Shown here in pieces: positions 10,779 through 24,700 of a DNA stretch of 64,000 nucleotides; position 1 is the first letter of the stretch; every line of letters starts with the position of its first letter. The stretch covers positions 4,218,001-4,282,000 of the forward strand of contig NC_079876.1 of NCBI RefSeq assembly GCF_029227915.1, given 5' to 3'. This DNA comes from Hydractinia symbiolongicarpus (lineage: Eukaryota; Cnidaria; Hydrozoa; Anthoathecata; Hydractiniidae). The notes under the pieces were generated by a model. The model was not told the DNA's origin and searched no databases. It saw only the letters and a list, made by a program, of their open reading frames with translations. The position numbers were made by a program, and so were the translations under genes.

Positions 10779-12290
10779 GAGTTCCGGCAATCACGTCAAA
10801 TTAAGAAGAATGTTATTTCTTGGAGTCCAGTTTTCTCATTTATCACATTTATCAGGTCACAGTCCAAAGTTAGTTCAATTAAGTCACACAGTCAATCGTT
10901 TCACTGTTAATAGCGATGCAACATAGTAATATCAGAAAAATATGGCTAAATACATGTTGGTACGGATATGTGACCCAACCGTTGTAACTCACACGGACTG
11001 TAATCGTTAGAAAGTCAATGAAATGTAGTTTTTGAAACTGTCGCTATTTCTTCAGCGCGCGATAATAGATATGATTGGTCTTACAGTAAGAAATGACATA
11101 TTTATCTAAAATTTTAAATGAAGCGCTACCACAGCGCCAAGTGTAATCGCTGAGTTCCGGCAATCATGTCAAATTAAAAATAATGTTATTTCTTGGAGTC
11201 CAATTGTCTTACTTATAACATTTATAAGGTCACAGCTCAAAATCAGTTCCAATTAAGTCCCACAGTCAATCGTTTCACTGTTAAAAGCGATACAACCTAG
11301 TATTACCGGAAAGATATCACGAAATACATTTTGGTACGAGTATGTGACGCAACTGTTGTAACTGAAGAGGGTTGATACCGTTAGAAAGTCAATGATATGT
11401 AGTTTTTGAAACTGTCGCTATTTCTTCAGCGCGCGATAATAGATAGGATTGGTCTTACAGTAAGAAATGACATATTTATCTAAAATTTTAAATGAAGCGC
11501 TACCACAGCGCCCAGTGTAATCGCTGAGTTCCGGCAATCATGTGAAATTAAAAATAATGTTATTTCTTGGAGTCCAATTGTCTCACTTATAACATTTATA
11601 AGGTCACAGCTCAAAATCAGTTTCAATTAAGTCCCACAGTCAATCGTTTCACTGTTAAAAGCGATACAACCTAGTATTACCGGAAAGATATCACGAAATA
11701 CATTTTGGTACGAGTATGTGACGCAACCGTTGTAACTGAAGAGGATTGATACCGTTAGAAAGTCAATGAAATGTAGTTTTTGAAACTGTCGCTATTTCTT
11801 CAGCGCGCGATAACGGCTAGGATTGGTCCAACAGTAAAAATGACTTAATTATCTAAATTTTAAAATGAAGTGCTACCACAGCGCCCAGTGTAATCTCTGA
11901 GTTCCGGCAATCACGTCAAATAAAGAAGAATGTTATTTCTTGGAGTCCAATTGTCTCACTTATAACATTTATAAGGTCACAGCCCAATATCAGTTCAATT
12001 AAGTCCCACTGTCAATCGTTTCACTGTTAAAAGCGATGCAACCTATTAATATGAGAAAATTATCGGTAAATACATGTTGGTACGAATATGTGACTCATCC
12101 GTTGTAACTCAAACGGATTGATGCTGTTAAAAAGTCAATGAAATGTAGTTTTTGATACTGTCTCTATTTCTTCAGCGCGGGATAACGGCTAGGATTGGTC
12201 CCACAATATAAAATGACTTATTTATCTAAGTTTTTAAATGAAGCGCTACCACAGCGACCAGTGTAATCGCTGAGTTTCGGCAATCATGTC
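10779..12290 (+). repeat. D/E-rich satellite monomers
   Basis: A D monomer (10,80x, with cggatatgtgaccc) is followed by two E monomers (cagctcaaaatcag, gagg(g/a)ttgatacc) and C/A hybrids. The variants gagggttgatacc and aatgatatg appear near 11,364 and again near 12,483, three monomers apart, showing a further local copy event. No non-satellite sequence. Confidence 0.85.
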
Positions 12291-15080
12291 AAATGAAGAA
12301 GAATGTTATTTCTTGTAGTCCAATTGTCTCACTTATAACGTTTATGAAGTCACAGTCCAAAATCAGTTCAATTAAGTCCCACAGTCAATAGTTTCACTGT
12401 TAAAAGCGATGCAACCTAGTATTACCGGAAAGATATCACGAAATACATTTTGGTACGAGTATGTGACGCAACTGTTGTAACTGAAGAGGGTTGATACCGT
12501 TAGAAAGTCAATGATATGTAGTTTTTGAAACTGTCGCTATTTCTTCAGCGCGCGATAACGGCTAGGATTGGTCCCACAGTAAAAATGACTTAATTATCTA
12601 AATTTTTAAATGAAGTGCTACCACAGCGCCCAGTGTAATCGCTAAGTTCCGGCAATCACGTCAAATTAAGAAGAATGTTGTTTCTTGGAGTCCAATTTTC
12701 TCATTTATCACATTTATCAGGTCACAGTCCAAAGTTAGTTCAATTAAGTCACACAGTCAATCGTTTCACTGTTAAAAGCGATGTAACCTAGTAATATCAG
12801 AAAAATATCGCTAAATATATGTTGGTACGAATATGTGACCCAACCGTTGTAACTCACACGGACTGTAACCGTTAGAAAGTCAATGAAATGTAGTTTTTGA
12901 AACTGTCGCTATTTCTTCAGCGCGCGATAACAGATAGGATTGGTCTTACAGTAAGAAATGACATATTTATCTAATTTTTTAAATGAAGCGCTACCACAGC
13001 GCCCAGTGTAATCGCTGAGTTCCGGCAATCATGTCAAATTAAAAAGAATGTTATTTCATGGAGTCCATTTGTCTCACTTATAACATTTATAAGGTCACAG
13101 CCCAAAATCAGTTCCAATTACGTCCCACAGTCAATCGTTTCACTGTTAAGAGCGATACAACCTAGTATTACCGGAAAGATATCACGAAATACATTTTGGT
13201 AAGAATATGTGACTCAACCGTTGTAACTCAAACGGATTGATACTGTTAGAAAGTCAATGAAATGTACTTTGTGAAACTGTCTCTATTTCTTCAGAGCGGG
13301 ATAACGGCTAGGATTGGTCCCACAGTAAGAAATGACTTATTTATCTGAATTCTTACATGAAGCGCTACCACAGCGCCCAGTGTAATCGCTGAGTTGCGGC
13401 AATCATGTCAAATTAAGAAGAATGTTATTTCTTGGAGTCCAATTGTCTCACTTTCACATTTATAAGGTCGCAGCCCAAAATCAGTTCAATTAAGTCCCAC
13501 AGCCAATTGTTTCACTGTTAAAAGCGATGCAACCTAGTAATACCGGAAAGACATCACGAAATACATGTTGGTAAGAATATATGACTCAACCGTTGTAGCT
13601 CAAAGGGATTGATGCTGTTAGAAAGTCAATGAAATGTACTTTTTGAAACTGTCTCTATTTCTTCAGCGCGGTCTAACGGCTAGGATTGGTCTTACAGTAA
13701 GAAATGACATATTTATCTAAATTTTTAAATGAAACGCTACCACAGCGACCAGTGTAATCGCTGAGTTCCGGCAATCATGTCAAATTAAAAAGAATGTTAT
13801 TTCTTGGAGTCCAATTGTCTCACTTATAACATTTTTAAGGTCACAGTCAAAAATCAGTTCAATTTAATCCCACAGTCAATTGTTTCACTGTTAAAAGCGA
13901 TGCAACCTATTAATATGAGGAAATTATCGCTAAATACATGTTGGTACGAATATGTGACTCATCCGTTGTAACTCAAACGGATTGATGCTGTTAGAAAGTC
14001 AATGAAATGTAGTTTTTGATACTGTCTCTATTTCTTCAGCGCGGGATAACGGCTAGGATTGGTCCCACAATATAAAATGACTTATTTATCTAAATTTTTA
14101 AATAAAGCGCTACCACAGCGACCAGTGTAATCGCTGAGTTCCGGCAATCATGTCAAATTAAGAAGAATGTTATTTCTTGTAGTCCAATTGTCTCACTTAT
14201 AACGTTTATAAAGTCACAGTCCAAAATCAGTTCAATTAAGTCCCACAGTCAATAGTTTCACTGTTAAAAGCGATGCAACCTAGTAATGTTGGAAAAATAT
14301 CGCTACATACATGTTGGTACGAGTACGTGACGCAACCGTTGTAACTGAAGCGGATTGATACCGTTAGAGAGTCAATGAAATGTAGTTTTTGAAACTGTCG
14401 CTATTTCTTCAGCGCGCGATAACGGCTAGGTTTGGTCCCACAGTAAAAATGACTTAATTATCTAATCTTTTAAATGAAGTGCTGCCACAGCGCCCAGTGT
14501 AATCGCTGAGTTCCGGCAATCACGTCAAATTAAGAAGAATGTTGTTTCTTGGAGTCCAATTTTCTCATTTATCACATTTATCAGGTCACAGTCCAAAGTT
14601 AGTTCAATTAAGTCACACAGTCAATCGTTTCACTGTTAAAAGCGATGCAACCTAGTAATATCAGAAAAATATCGCTAAATACATGTTGGTACGAATATGT
14701 GACCCAACCGTTGTAACTCACACGGACTGTAACCGTTAGAAAGTCAATGAAATGTAGTTTTTGAAACTGTCGCTATTTCTTCAGCGCGCGATAACAGATA
14801 GGATTGGTCTTACAGTAAGAAATGACATATTTATCTAAATTTTTAAATGAAGCGCTACCACAGGGCCAGAGTAATCGCTGAGTTCCGGCAATCATGTCAA
14901 ATTAAAAAGATTGTTATTTCTTGGAGTCCAATTGTCTCACTTATAACATTTATAAGGTCACAGCCCAAAATCAGTTCCAATTACGTCCCACAGTCAATCG
15001 TTTCACTGTTAAAAGCGATACAGCCTAGTATTACCGGAAAGATATCACGAAATACATTTCGGTAAGAATATGTGACTCAA
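12291..15080 (+). repeat. Older monomer block, paralogous to 39,400-42,800 and 58,000-62,600
   Basis: Shares rare variants with two later blocks: atgtaacctagtaat with ctaaatatatg (12,781 against 39,991, offset 27,210), and gagttgcggc followed by ctcactttcacattt (13,391 against 60,730, offset 47,339). Other shared markers are gcggtctaacgg, atgaggaaattatc and cgctacatacatg. The order of these markers is kept, so this looks like a more diverged copy of the right-hand four-monomer repeats. One monomer near 14,866 has cagggccagag, a net 1-bp deletion. Confidence 0.87.
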
Positions 15081-17317
15081 CCGTTGTAACTCAAACGGAT
15101 TGATACTGTTAGAAAGTCAATGAAATGTACTTTTTGAAACTGTCTCTATTTCTTCAGAGCGGGATAACGGCTAGGATTGGTCCCACAGTAAAAAATGACT
15201 TATTTATCTAAATTTTTAAATGAAGCGCTACCACAGCGACCAGTGTAATCGCTGTGTTCCGGCAATCATGTCAAATTAAGAAGAATGTTATTTCTTGTAG
15301 TCCAATTGTCTCACTTATAACATTTATAAAGTCACAGTCCAAAATCAGTTCAATTAAGTCCCACAGTCAATCGTTTCACTGCTAAAACCGATGCAACCTA
15401 GTAATATTGGAAAAATATCGCTAAATACATGATAGTACGAGTATGTGACGCAACCGTTGTAACTCACACGGACTGTAGCCGTTAGAAAGTCAATGAAATG
15501 AAGTTTTAGAAACTGTCGCTATTTCTTCAGCGCGCGATAACGGCTAGGATTGGTCCCACAGTAAAAATGACTTAACTATCTAAATTTTTAGATGAAGTGC
15601 TACCAAAGCGCCCAGTGTAATCGCTGAGTTCCGGCAATCATGTCAAATTAAGAAGAATGTTATTTCTTGGAGTCCAGTTGTCTCATTTATCACATTTATC
15701 AAGTCACAGCCCAATATCAGTTCAATTAAGTCCCACAGTCAATCGTTTCACTGTTAAAAGCGATACAACCTAGTATTACCGGAAAGATATCACGAAATAC
15801 ATTTTGGTAAGAATATGTGACTCAGCTGTTGTAACTCAAACGGATTGATACTGTTAGAAAGTCAATGAAATGTACTTTTTGAAACTGTCGCTATTTTTTC
15901 AGAGCGGGATAACGACTAGGATTGGTCCCACAGTAAGAAATGACTTATTTATCTAAATTCTTAAATGAAGCGCTACCACAGCGCCCAGTGTAATCGCAGA
16001 GTTCCGGCAATCATGTCAAATTAAAAAGAATGTTATTTCTTGGAGTCCAATTGTCTCATTTATAACATTTATAAGGTCACAGTCAAAAATCAGTTCAATT
16101 TAATCTCACAGTTAATCATTTCACTGTTAAAAGCGATGCAACCTATTAATATGAGAAAATTATCGCTAAATACATGTTGGTACGAATATATGACTCATCC
16201 GTTGTAACTCAAACGGATTGATGCTGTTAGAAAGTCAATGAAATGTAGTTTTTGAAACGGTCTCTATATCTTCAGCGCGGGATAACGGCTAGGATTGGTC
16301 CCACAGTAAAAAATGACTTATTTATCTAAATTTTTAAATGAAGCCCTACCACAGCGACCAGTGTAATCGCTGAGTTCCTGCAATCATGTCAAATTAAGAA
16401 GAATGTTATTTCTTGTAGTCCAATTGTCTCACTTACAACATTTATAAGGTCACAGTCAAAAATCAGTTCAATTAAGTCCCACAGTCAATCGTTTCACTGT
16501 TAAAAGCAATGCAACCTATTAATATGAGAAAATTATCGCTAAATACATGTTGGTACGAATATATGACTCATCCGTTGTAACTCAAACGGATTGATGCTGT
16601 TAGAAAGTCAATGAAATGTAGTTTTTGAAACTGTCTCTATTTCTTCAGCGCGGGATAACGGCTAGGATTGGTCCCACAGTAAAAAATGACTTATTTATCT
16701 AAATTTTTAAATGAATCGCTACCACAGCGACCAGTGTAATCGCTGAGTTCCGGCAATCATGTCAAATTAAGAAGAATGTTATTTCTTGTAGTCCAATTGT
16801 CTCACTTATAACATTTATAAAGTCACAGTCCAAAATCAGTTCAATTAAGTCCCACAGTCAATCGTTTCACTGCTAAAAGCGATGCAACCTAGTAATATTG
16901 GAAAAATATCGCTAAATACATGTTGGTACGAGTATGTGACGCAACCGTTGTAACTGAAGCAGATTGATATCGTTAGAAAGTCAATGAAATGTAGTTTTTG
17001 AAACTGTCGCTATTTTTTCACAGCGGGAGAACGACTAGGATTGGTCCCACAGTAAGAAATGACTTATTTATCTAAATTCTTAAATGAAGCGCTACCACAG
17101 CGCCCAGTGTAATCGCAGAGTTCCGGCAATCATGTCAAATTAAAAAGAATGTTATTTCTTGGAGTCCAATTGTCTCACTTATAACATTTATAAGGTCACA
17201 GTCAAAAATCAGTTCAATTTAATCCCACAGTTAATCATTTCACTGTTAAAAGCGATGCAACCTATTAATATGAGAAAATTATCGCTAAATACATGTTGGT
17301 ACGAATATATGACTCAT
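15081..17317 (+). repeat. Six-monomer HOR (2,237 bp), copy 1
   Basis: Private variants recur at exactly +2,237: gctaaaaccg (15,381 and 17,618), tgtagccgttag (15,474 and 17,711), gaaatgaagttttag, gaaacggtctctatat, and aaaagcaatgcaacc. Copy 1 alone has cacagcgggagaacg near 17,020. Confidence 0.94.
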
Positions 17318-19578
17318 CCGTTGTAACTCAAACGGATTGATACTGTTAGAAAGTCAATGAAATGTACTTTTTGAAACTGTCTCTATTTCTTCAGAGCGGG
17401 ATAACGGCTAGGATTGGTCCCACAGTAAAAAATGACTTATTTATCTAAATTTTTAAATGAAGCGCTACCACAGCGACCAGTGTAATCGCTGTGTTCCGGC
17501 AATCATGTCAAATTAAGAAGAATGTTATTTCTTGTAGTCCAATTGTCTCACTTATAACATTTATAAAGTCACAGTCCAAAATCAGTTCAATTAAGTCCCA
17601 CAGTCAATCGTTTCACTGCTAAAACCGATGCAACCTAGTAATATTGGAAAAATATCGCTAAATACATGTTAGTACGAGTATGTGACGCAACCGTTGTAAC
17701 TCACACGGACTGTAGCCGTTAGAAAGTCAATGAAATGAAGTTTTAGAAACTGTCGCTATTTCTTCAGCGCGCGATAACGGCTAGGATTGGTCCCACAGTA
17801 AAAATGACTTAACTATCTAAATTTTTAGATGAAGTGCTACCAAAGCGCCCAGTGTAATCGCTGAGTTCCGGCAATCATGTCAAATTAAGAAGAATGTTAT
17901 TTCTTGGAGTCCAGTTGTCTCATTTATCACATTTATCAAGTCACAGCCCAATATCAGTTCAATTAAGTCCCACAGTCAATCGTTTCACTGTTAAAAGCGA
18001 TACAACCTAGTATTACCGGAAAGATATCACGAAATACATTTTGGTAAGAATATGTGACTCAGCTGTTGTAACTCAAACGGATTGATACTGTTAGAAAGTC
18101 AATGAAATGTACTTTTTGAAACTGTCGCTATTTTTTCAGAGCGGGATAACGACTAGGATTGGTCCCACAGTAAGAAATGACTTATTTATCTAAATTCTTA
18201 AATGAAGCGCTACCACAGCGCCCAGTGTAATCGAAGAGTTCCGGCAATCATGTCAAATTAAAAAGAATGTTATTTCTTGGAGTCCAATTGTCTCATTTAT
18301 AACATTTATAAGGTCACAGTCAAAAATCAGTTCAATTTAATCTCACAGTTAATCATTTCACTGTTAAAAGCGATGCAACCTATTAATATGAGAAAATTAT
18401 CGCTAAATACATGTTGGTACGAATATATGACTCATCCGTTGTAACTCAAACGGATTGATGCTGTTAGAAAGTCAATGAAATGTAGTTTTTGAAACGGTCT
18501 CTATATGTTCAGCGCGGGATAACGGCTAGGATTGGTCCCACAGTAAAAAATGACTTATTTATCTAAATTTTTAAATGAAGCGCTACCACAGCGACCAGTG
18601 TAATCGCTGAGTTCCTGCAATCATGTCAAATTAAGAAGAATGTTATTTCTTGTAGTCCAATTGTCTCACTTACAACATTTATAAGGTCACAGTCAAAAAT
18701 CAGTTCAATTAAGTCCCACAGTCAATCGTTTCACTGTTAAAAGCAATGCAACCTATTAATATGAGAAAATTATCGCTAAATACATGTTGGTACGAATATA
18801 TGACTCATCCGTTGTAACTCAAACGGATTGATGCTGTTAGAAAGTCAATGAAATGTAGTTTTTGAAACTGTCTCTATTTCTTCAGCGCGGGATAACGGCT
18901 AGGATTGGTCCCACAGTAAAAAATGACTTATTTATCTAAATTTTTAAATGAATCGCTACCACAGCGACCAGTGTAATCGCTGAGTTCCGGCAATCATGTC
19001 AAATTAAGAAGAATGTTATTTCTTGTAGTCCAATTGTCTCACTTATAACATTTATAAAGTCACAGTCCAAAATCAGTTCAATTAAGTCCCACAGTCAATC
19101 GTTTCACTGCTAAAAGCGATGCAACCTAGTAATATTGGAAAAATATCGCTAAATACATGTTGGTACGAGTATGTGACGCAACCGTTGTAACTGAAGCAGA
19201 TTGATATCGTTAGAAAGTCAATGAAATGTAGTTTTTGAAACTGTCGCTATTTTTTCAGAGCGGGATAACGACTAGGATTGGTCCCACAGTAAGAAATGAC
19301 TTATTTATCTAAATTCTTAAATGAAGCGCTACCACAGCGCCCAGTGTAATCGCAGAGTTCCGGCAATCATTTCAAATTAAAAAGAATGTTATTTCTTGGA
19401 GTCCAATTGTCTCACTTATAACATTTATAAGGTCACAGTCAAAAATCAGTTCAATTTAATCCCACAGTTAATCATTTCACTGTTAAAAGCGATGCAACCT
19501 ATTAATATGAGAAAATTATCGCTAAATACATGTTGGTACGAATATATGACTCATCCGTTGTAACTCAAACGGATTGAT
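17318..19578 (+). repeat. Six-monomer HOR (2,237 bp), copy 2
   Basis: Tandem second copy of the preceding hexamer. Matching continues slightly beyond one period, to 19,578, where this copy reads gatgctg and the source reads gatactg. Few single-base differences were seen (for example ctatatgttc near 18,502 against ctatatcttc near 16,265). Confidence 0.94.
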
Positions 19579-19788
19579 GCTGTTAGAAAGTCAATGAAAT
19601 GTAGTTTTTGAACCTGTCTCTATTTCTTCAGCGCGGGATAACGGCTAGGATTGGTCCCACAGTAAAAAATGACTTATTTATCTAAATTTTTAAATGAAGC
19701 GCTACCACAGCGACCAGTGTAATCGCTGAGTTCCGGCAATCATGTCAAATTAGGAAGAATGTTATTTCTTGTAGTCCAATTGTCTCAC

Positions 19789-20905
19789 TTATAACATTTA
19801 TAAAGTCACAGTCCAAAATCAGTTCAATTAAGTCCCACAGTCAATCGTTTCACTGCTAAAAGCGATGCAACCTAGTAATATTGGAAAAATATCGCTAAAT
19901 ACATGTTGGTACGAGTATGTGACGCAACCGTTGTAACTGAAGCAGATTGATATCGTTAGAAAGTCAATGAAATGTAGTTTTTGAAACTGTCGCTATTTCT
20001 TCAGCGCGCGATAACGGCTAGGATTGGTCCCACAGTAAAAATGACTTAACTATCTAAATTCTTAAATGAAGCGCTACCACAGCGCTCAGTGTAATCGCTG
20101 AGTTCCGGCAATCATGTCAAATTAAAAAGAATGTTATTTCTTGGAGTCCAATTGTCTCACTTATAAAATTTATAAGGTGACAGTAAAAAATCAGTTCAAT
20201 TTAATCCCACAGTCAATCATTTCACTGTTAAAAGCGATGCAACCTATTAATATGAGAAAATTATCGCTAAATACATTTTGGTACGAATATATGACTCATC
20301 CGTTGTTACTCAAACGGATTGATGCTGTTAGAAAGTCAATGAAATGTAGTTTTTGAAATTGTCTCTATATCTTCAGCGCGGGATAACGGCTAGGATTGGT
20401 CCCACAGTAAAAAATGACTTATTTATCTAAATTTTTAAATGAAGCGCTACCACAGCGACCAGTGTAATCGCTGAGCTCCTGCAATCATGTCAAATTAAGA
20501 AGAATGTTATTTCTTGTAGTCCAATTGTCTCACTTATAACATTTATAAAGTCACAGTCCAAAGTCAGTTCAATTAAGTCCCACAGTCAATCGTTTCACTG
20601 TTAAAAGCGATGCAACCTATTAATATTGGAAAAATATCGCTAAATACATGTTGGTACGAGTATGTGACGCAACCGTTGTAACTGAAGCGGATTGATACCG
20701 TTAGAAAGTCAATGAAATGTAGCTTTTGAAACTGTCGCTATTTCTTCAGCGCGCGATAACGGCTAGGATTAGTCCCACAGTAAAAATGACTTAACTATCT
20801 AAATTTTTAAATGAAGTGCTACCAAAGCGCCCAGTGTAATCGCTGAGTTCCGGCAATCACGTCAAATTAAGAAGAATGTTATTTCTTGGGGTCCAGTTTT
20901 CTCAT
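19789..20905 (+). repeat. Three-monomer HOR (1,117 bp), copy 1
   Basis: Order B (aagcagattgatatcg, gcgctcagtg), A with the open TTA variant and the rare aaggtgacag, then B with gcggattgatacc. The A monomer recurs 1,117 bp downstream. Confidence 0.9.
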
Positions 20906-21567
20906 TTATAACATTTATAAAGTCACAGTCCAAAATCAGTTCAATTAAGTCCCACAGTCAATCGTTTCACTGCTAAAAGCGATGCAACCTAGTAATATTG
21001 GAAAAATATCGCTAAATACATGTTGGTACGAGTATGTGACGCAACCGTTGTAACTGAAGCAGATTGATATCGTTAGAAAGTCAATGAAATGTAGTTTTTG
21101 AAACTGTCGCTATTTCTTCAGCGCGCGATAACGGCTAGGATTGGTCCCACAGTAAAAATGACTTAACTATCTAAATTCTTAAATGAAGCGCTACCACAGC
21201 GCTCAGTGTAATCGCTGAGTTCCGGCAATCATGTCAAATTAAAAAGAATGTTATTTCTTGGAGTCCAATTGTCTCACTTATAAAATTTATAAGGTGACAG
21301 TCAAAAATCAGTTCAATTTAATCCCACAGTCAATCATTTCACTGTTAAAAGCGATGCAACCTATTAATATGAGAAAATTATCGCTAAATACATTTTGGTA
21401 CGAATATATGACTCATCCGTTGTTACTCAAACGGATTGATGCTGTTAGAAAGTCAATGAAATGTAGTTTTTGAAACTGTCTCTATATCTTCAGCGCGGGA
21501 TAACGGCTAGGATTGGTCCCACAGTAAAAAATGACTTATTTATCTAAATTTTTAAATGAAGCGCTAC
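20906..21567 (+). repeat. Three-monomer HOR, partial copy 2 (about 662 bp)
   Basis: The junction is visible inside a monomer: the left end is D-type (ggggtccagttttctcattta), then it becomes B-type (taacatttataaagtcacag) at about 20,906. The copy ends at 21,567, where gcgctaccacagcgacc is replaced by gcgctactacagcgccc. Confidence 0.9.
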
Positions 21568-21942
21568 TACAGCGCCCAGTGTAATCGCTGAGTTCCGGCA
21601 ATCATGTCAAATTAAAAATAATGTTATTTCTTGGAGTCCAATTGTCTCACTTATAACATTTATAAGGTCACAGTCAAAAATCAGTTCAATTTAATCCCAC
21701 AGTTAATCATTTCACTGTTAAAAGCGATGCAACCTATTAATATGAGAAAATTATCGCCAAATACATGTTGGTACGAATATATGACTCATCCGTTGTAACT
21801 CAAACGGATTGATGCTGTTAGAAAGTCAATGAAATGTAGTTTTTGAACCTGTCTCTATTTCTTCAGCGCGGGATAACGGCTAGGATTGGTCCCACAGTAA
21901 AAACGACTTAACTATCTAAACTTTTAGATGAAGTGCTACCAC
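21568..21942 (+). repeat. Linking satellite monomer
   Basis: A single A-type monomer (closed TAA variant, atcgccaaatac near 21,754) whose tail becomes B-type (aaaacgacttaac, ttagatgaagtgc). No other content. Confidence 0.85.
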
Positions 21943-23432
21943 AGCGCCCAGTGTAATCGCTGAGTTCCGGCAATCATGTCAAATTAAGAAGAATGTTATT
22001 TCTTGGAGTCCAATTGTCTCATTTATCACATTTATCAAGTCACAGCCCAATATCAGTTCAATTAAGTCCCACTGTCAATCGTTTCACTGTTAAAAGCGAT
22101 ACAACCTAGTATTACCGGAAAGATATCACGAAATACATTTTGGTAAGAATATGTGACTTAGCTGTTGTAACTCAAACGGATTGATACTGTTAGAAAGTCA
22201 ATGAAATGTACTTTTTGAAACTGTCGCTATTTTTTCAGAGCGGGATAACGACTAGGATTGGTCCCACAGTAAGAAATGACTTATTTATCTAAATTCTTAA
22301 ATGAAGCGCTACCACAGCGCCCAGTGTAATCGCAGAGTTCCGGCAATCATGTCAAATTAAAAAGAATGTTATTTCTTGGAGTCCAATTGTCTCACTTATA
22401 ACATTTATAAGGTCACAGTCAAAAATCAGTTCAATTTAATCCCACAGTTAATCATTTCACTGTTAAAAGCGATGCAACCTATTAATATGAGAAAATTATC
22501 GCTAAATACATGTTGGTACGAATATATGACTCATCCGTTGTTACTCAAACGGATTGATGCTGTTAGAAAGTCAATGAAATGTAGTTTTTGAAACTGTCTC
22601 TATATCTTCAGCGCGGGATAACGGCTAGGATTGGTCCCACAGTAAAAAATGACTTATTTATCTAAATTTTTAAATGAAGCCCTACCACAGCGACCAGTGT
22701 AATTGCTGAGTTCCTGCAATCATGTCAAATTAAGAAGAATGTTATTTCTTGTAGTCCAATTGTCTCACTTATAACATTTATAAAGTCACAGTCCAAAGTC
22801 AGTTCAATTAAGTCCCACAGTCAATCGTTTCACTGTTAAAAGCGATGCAACCTATTAATATTGGAAAAATATCGCTAAATACATGTTGGTACGAGTATGT
22901 GACGCAACCGTTGTAACTGAAGCGGATTGATACCGTTAGAAAGTCAATGAAATGTAGCTTTTGAAACTGTCGCTATTTCTTCAGCGCGCGATAACGGCTA
23001 GGATTAGTCCCACAGTAAAAATGACTTAACTATCTAAATTTTTAAATGAAGTGCTACCAAAGCGCCCAGTGTAATCGCTGAGTTCCGGCAATCACGTCAA
23101 ATTAAGACGAATGTTATTTCTTGTAGTCCAATTGTCTCACTTATAACATTTATAAAGTCACAGTCCAAAGTCAGTTCAATTAAGTCCCACAGTCAATCGT
23201 TTCACTGTTAAAAGCGATGCAACCTATTAATATTGGAAAAATATCGCTAAATACATGTTGGTACGAGTATGTGACGCAACCGTTGTAACTGAAGCGGATT
23301 GATACCGTTAGAAAGTCAATGAAATGTAGCTTTTGAAACTGTCGCTATTTCTTCAGCGCGCGATAACGGCTAGGATTAGTCCCACAGTAAAAATGACTTA
23401 ACTATCTAAATTTTTAAATGAAGTGCTACCAA
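21943..23432 (+). repeat. Four-monomer HOR (1,490 bp), copy 1
   Basis: Order C, A (open), B, B, where the second B carries ttaagacgaatg near 23,104. The C monomer with gacttagctgttg recurs 1,490 bp downstream. Confidence 0.9.
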
Positions 23433-24700
23433 AGCGCCCAGTGTAATCGCTGAGTTCCGGCAATCATGTCAAATTAAGAAGAATGTTATTTCTTGGAGTC
23501 CAATTGTCTCATTTATCACATTTATCAAGTCACAGCCCAATATCAGTTCAATTAAGTCCCACTGTCAATCGTTTCACTGTTAAAAGCGATACAACCTAGT
23601 ATTACCGGAAAGATATCACGAAATACATTTTGGTAAGAATATGTGACTTAGCTGTTGTAACTCAAACGGATTGATACTGTTAGAAAGTCAATGAAATGTA
23701 CTTTTTGAAACTGTCGCTATTTTTTCAGAGCGGGATAACGACTAGGATTGGTCCCACAGTAAGAAATGACTTATTTATCTAAATTCTTAAATGAAGCGCT
23801 ACCACAGCGCCCAGTGTAATCGCAGAGTTCCGGCAATCATGTCAAATTAAAAGGAAATGTTATTTCTTGGAGTCCATTTGTCTCACTTATAACATTTATA
23901 AGGTCACAGTCAAAAATCAGTTCAATTTAATCCCACAGTTAATCATTTCACTGTTAAAAGCGATGCAACCTATTAATATGAGAAAATTATCGCTAAATAC
24001 ATGTTGGTACGAATATATGACTCATCCGTTGTTACTCAAACGGATTGATGCTGTTAGAAAGTCAATGAAATGTAGTTTTTGAAACTGTCTCTATATCTTC
24101 AGCGCGGGATAACGGCTAGGATTGGTCCCACAGTAAAAAATGACTTATTTATCTAAATTTTTAAATGAAGCGCTACCACAGCGACCAGTGTAATCGCTGA
24201 GTTCCTGCAATCATGTCAAATTAAGAAGAATGTTATTTCTTGTAGTCCAATTGTCTCACTTATAACATTTATAAAGTCACAGTCGAAAGTCAGTTCAATT
24301 AAGTCCCACAGTCAATCGTTTCACTGTTAAAAGCGATGCAACCTATTAATATTGGAAAAATATCGCTAAATACATGTTGGTACGAGTATGTGACGCAACC
24401 GTTGTAACTGAAGCGGATTGATACCGTTAGAAAGTCAATGAAATGTAGCTTTTGAAACTGTCGCTATTTCTTCAGCGCGCGATAACGGCTAGGATTAGTC
24501 CCACAGTAAAAATGACTTAACTATATAAATTTTTAAATGAAGTGCTACCAAAGCGCCCAGTGTAATCGCTGAGTTCCGGCAATCACGTCAAATTAAGAAG
24601 AATGTTATTTCTTGTAGTCCAATTGTCTCACTTATAACATTTATAAAGTCACAGTCCAAAGTCAGTTCAATTAATTCCCACAGTCAATCGTTTCACTGTT
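23433..24700 (+). repeat. Four-monomer HOR, copy 2 (about 1,268 bp)
   Basis: Follows copy 1 at +1,490, changing to +1,491 after one inserted base at aaaaggaaatg near 23,850. It ends near 24,700, where the fourth monomer switches from B (gtccaaagtcag) to D (gttaatagcgatgcaac). Confidence 0.9.

Noticed and set aside
14847-15065. Open frame of 72 residues starting with ATG across a monomer boundary.
   Set aside because: It arises from a net 1-bp deletion (cagggccagag) in one monomer that shifts frame. It is unique in the window and has no recognisable protein features.
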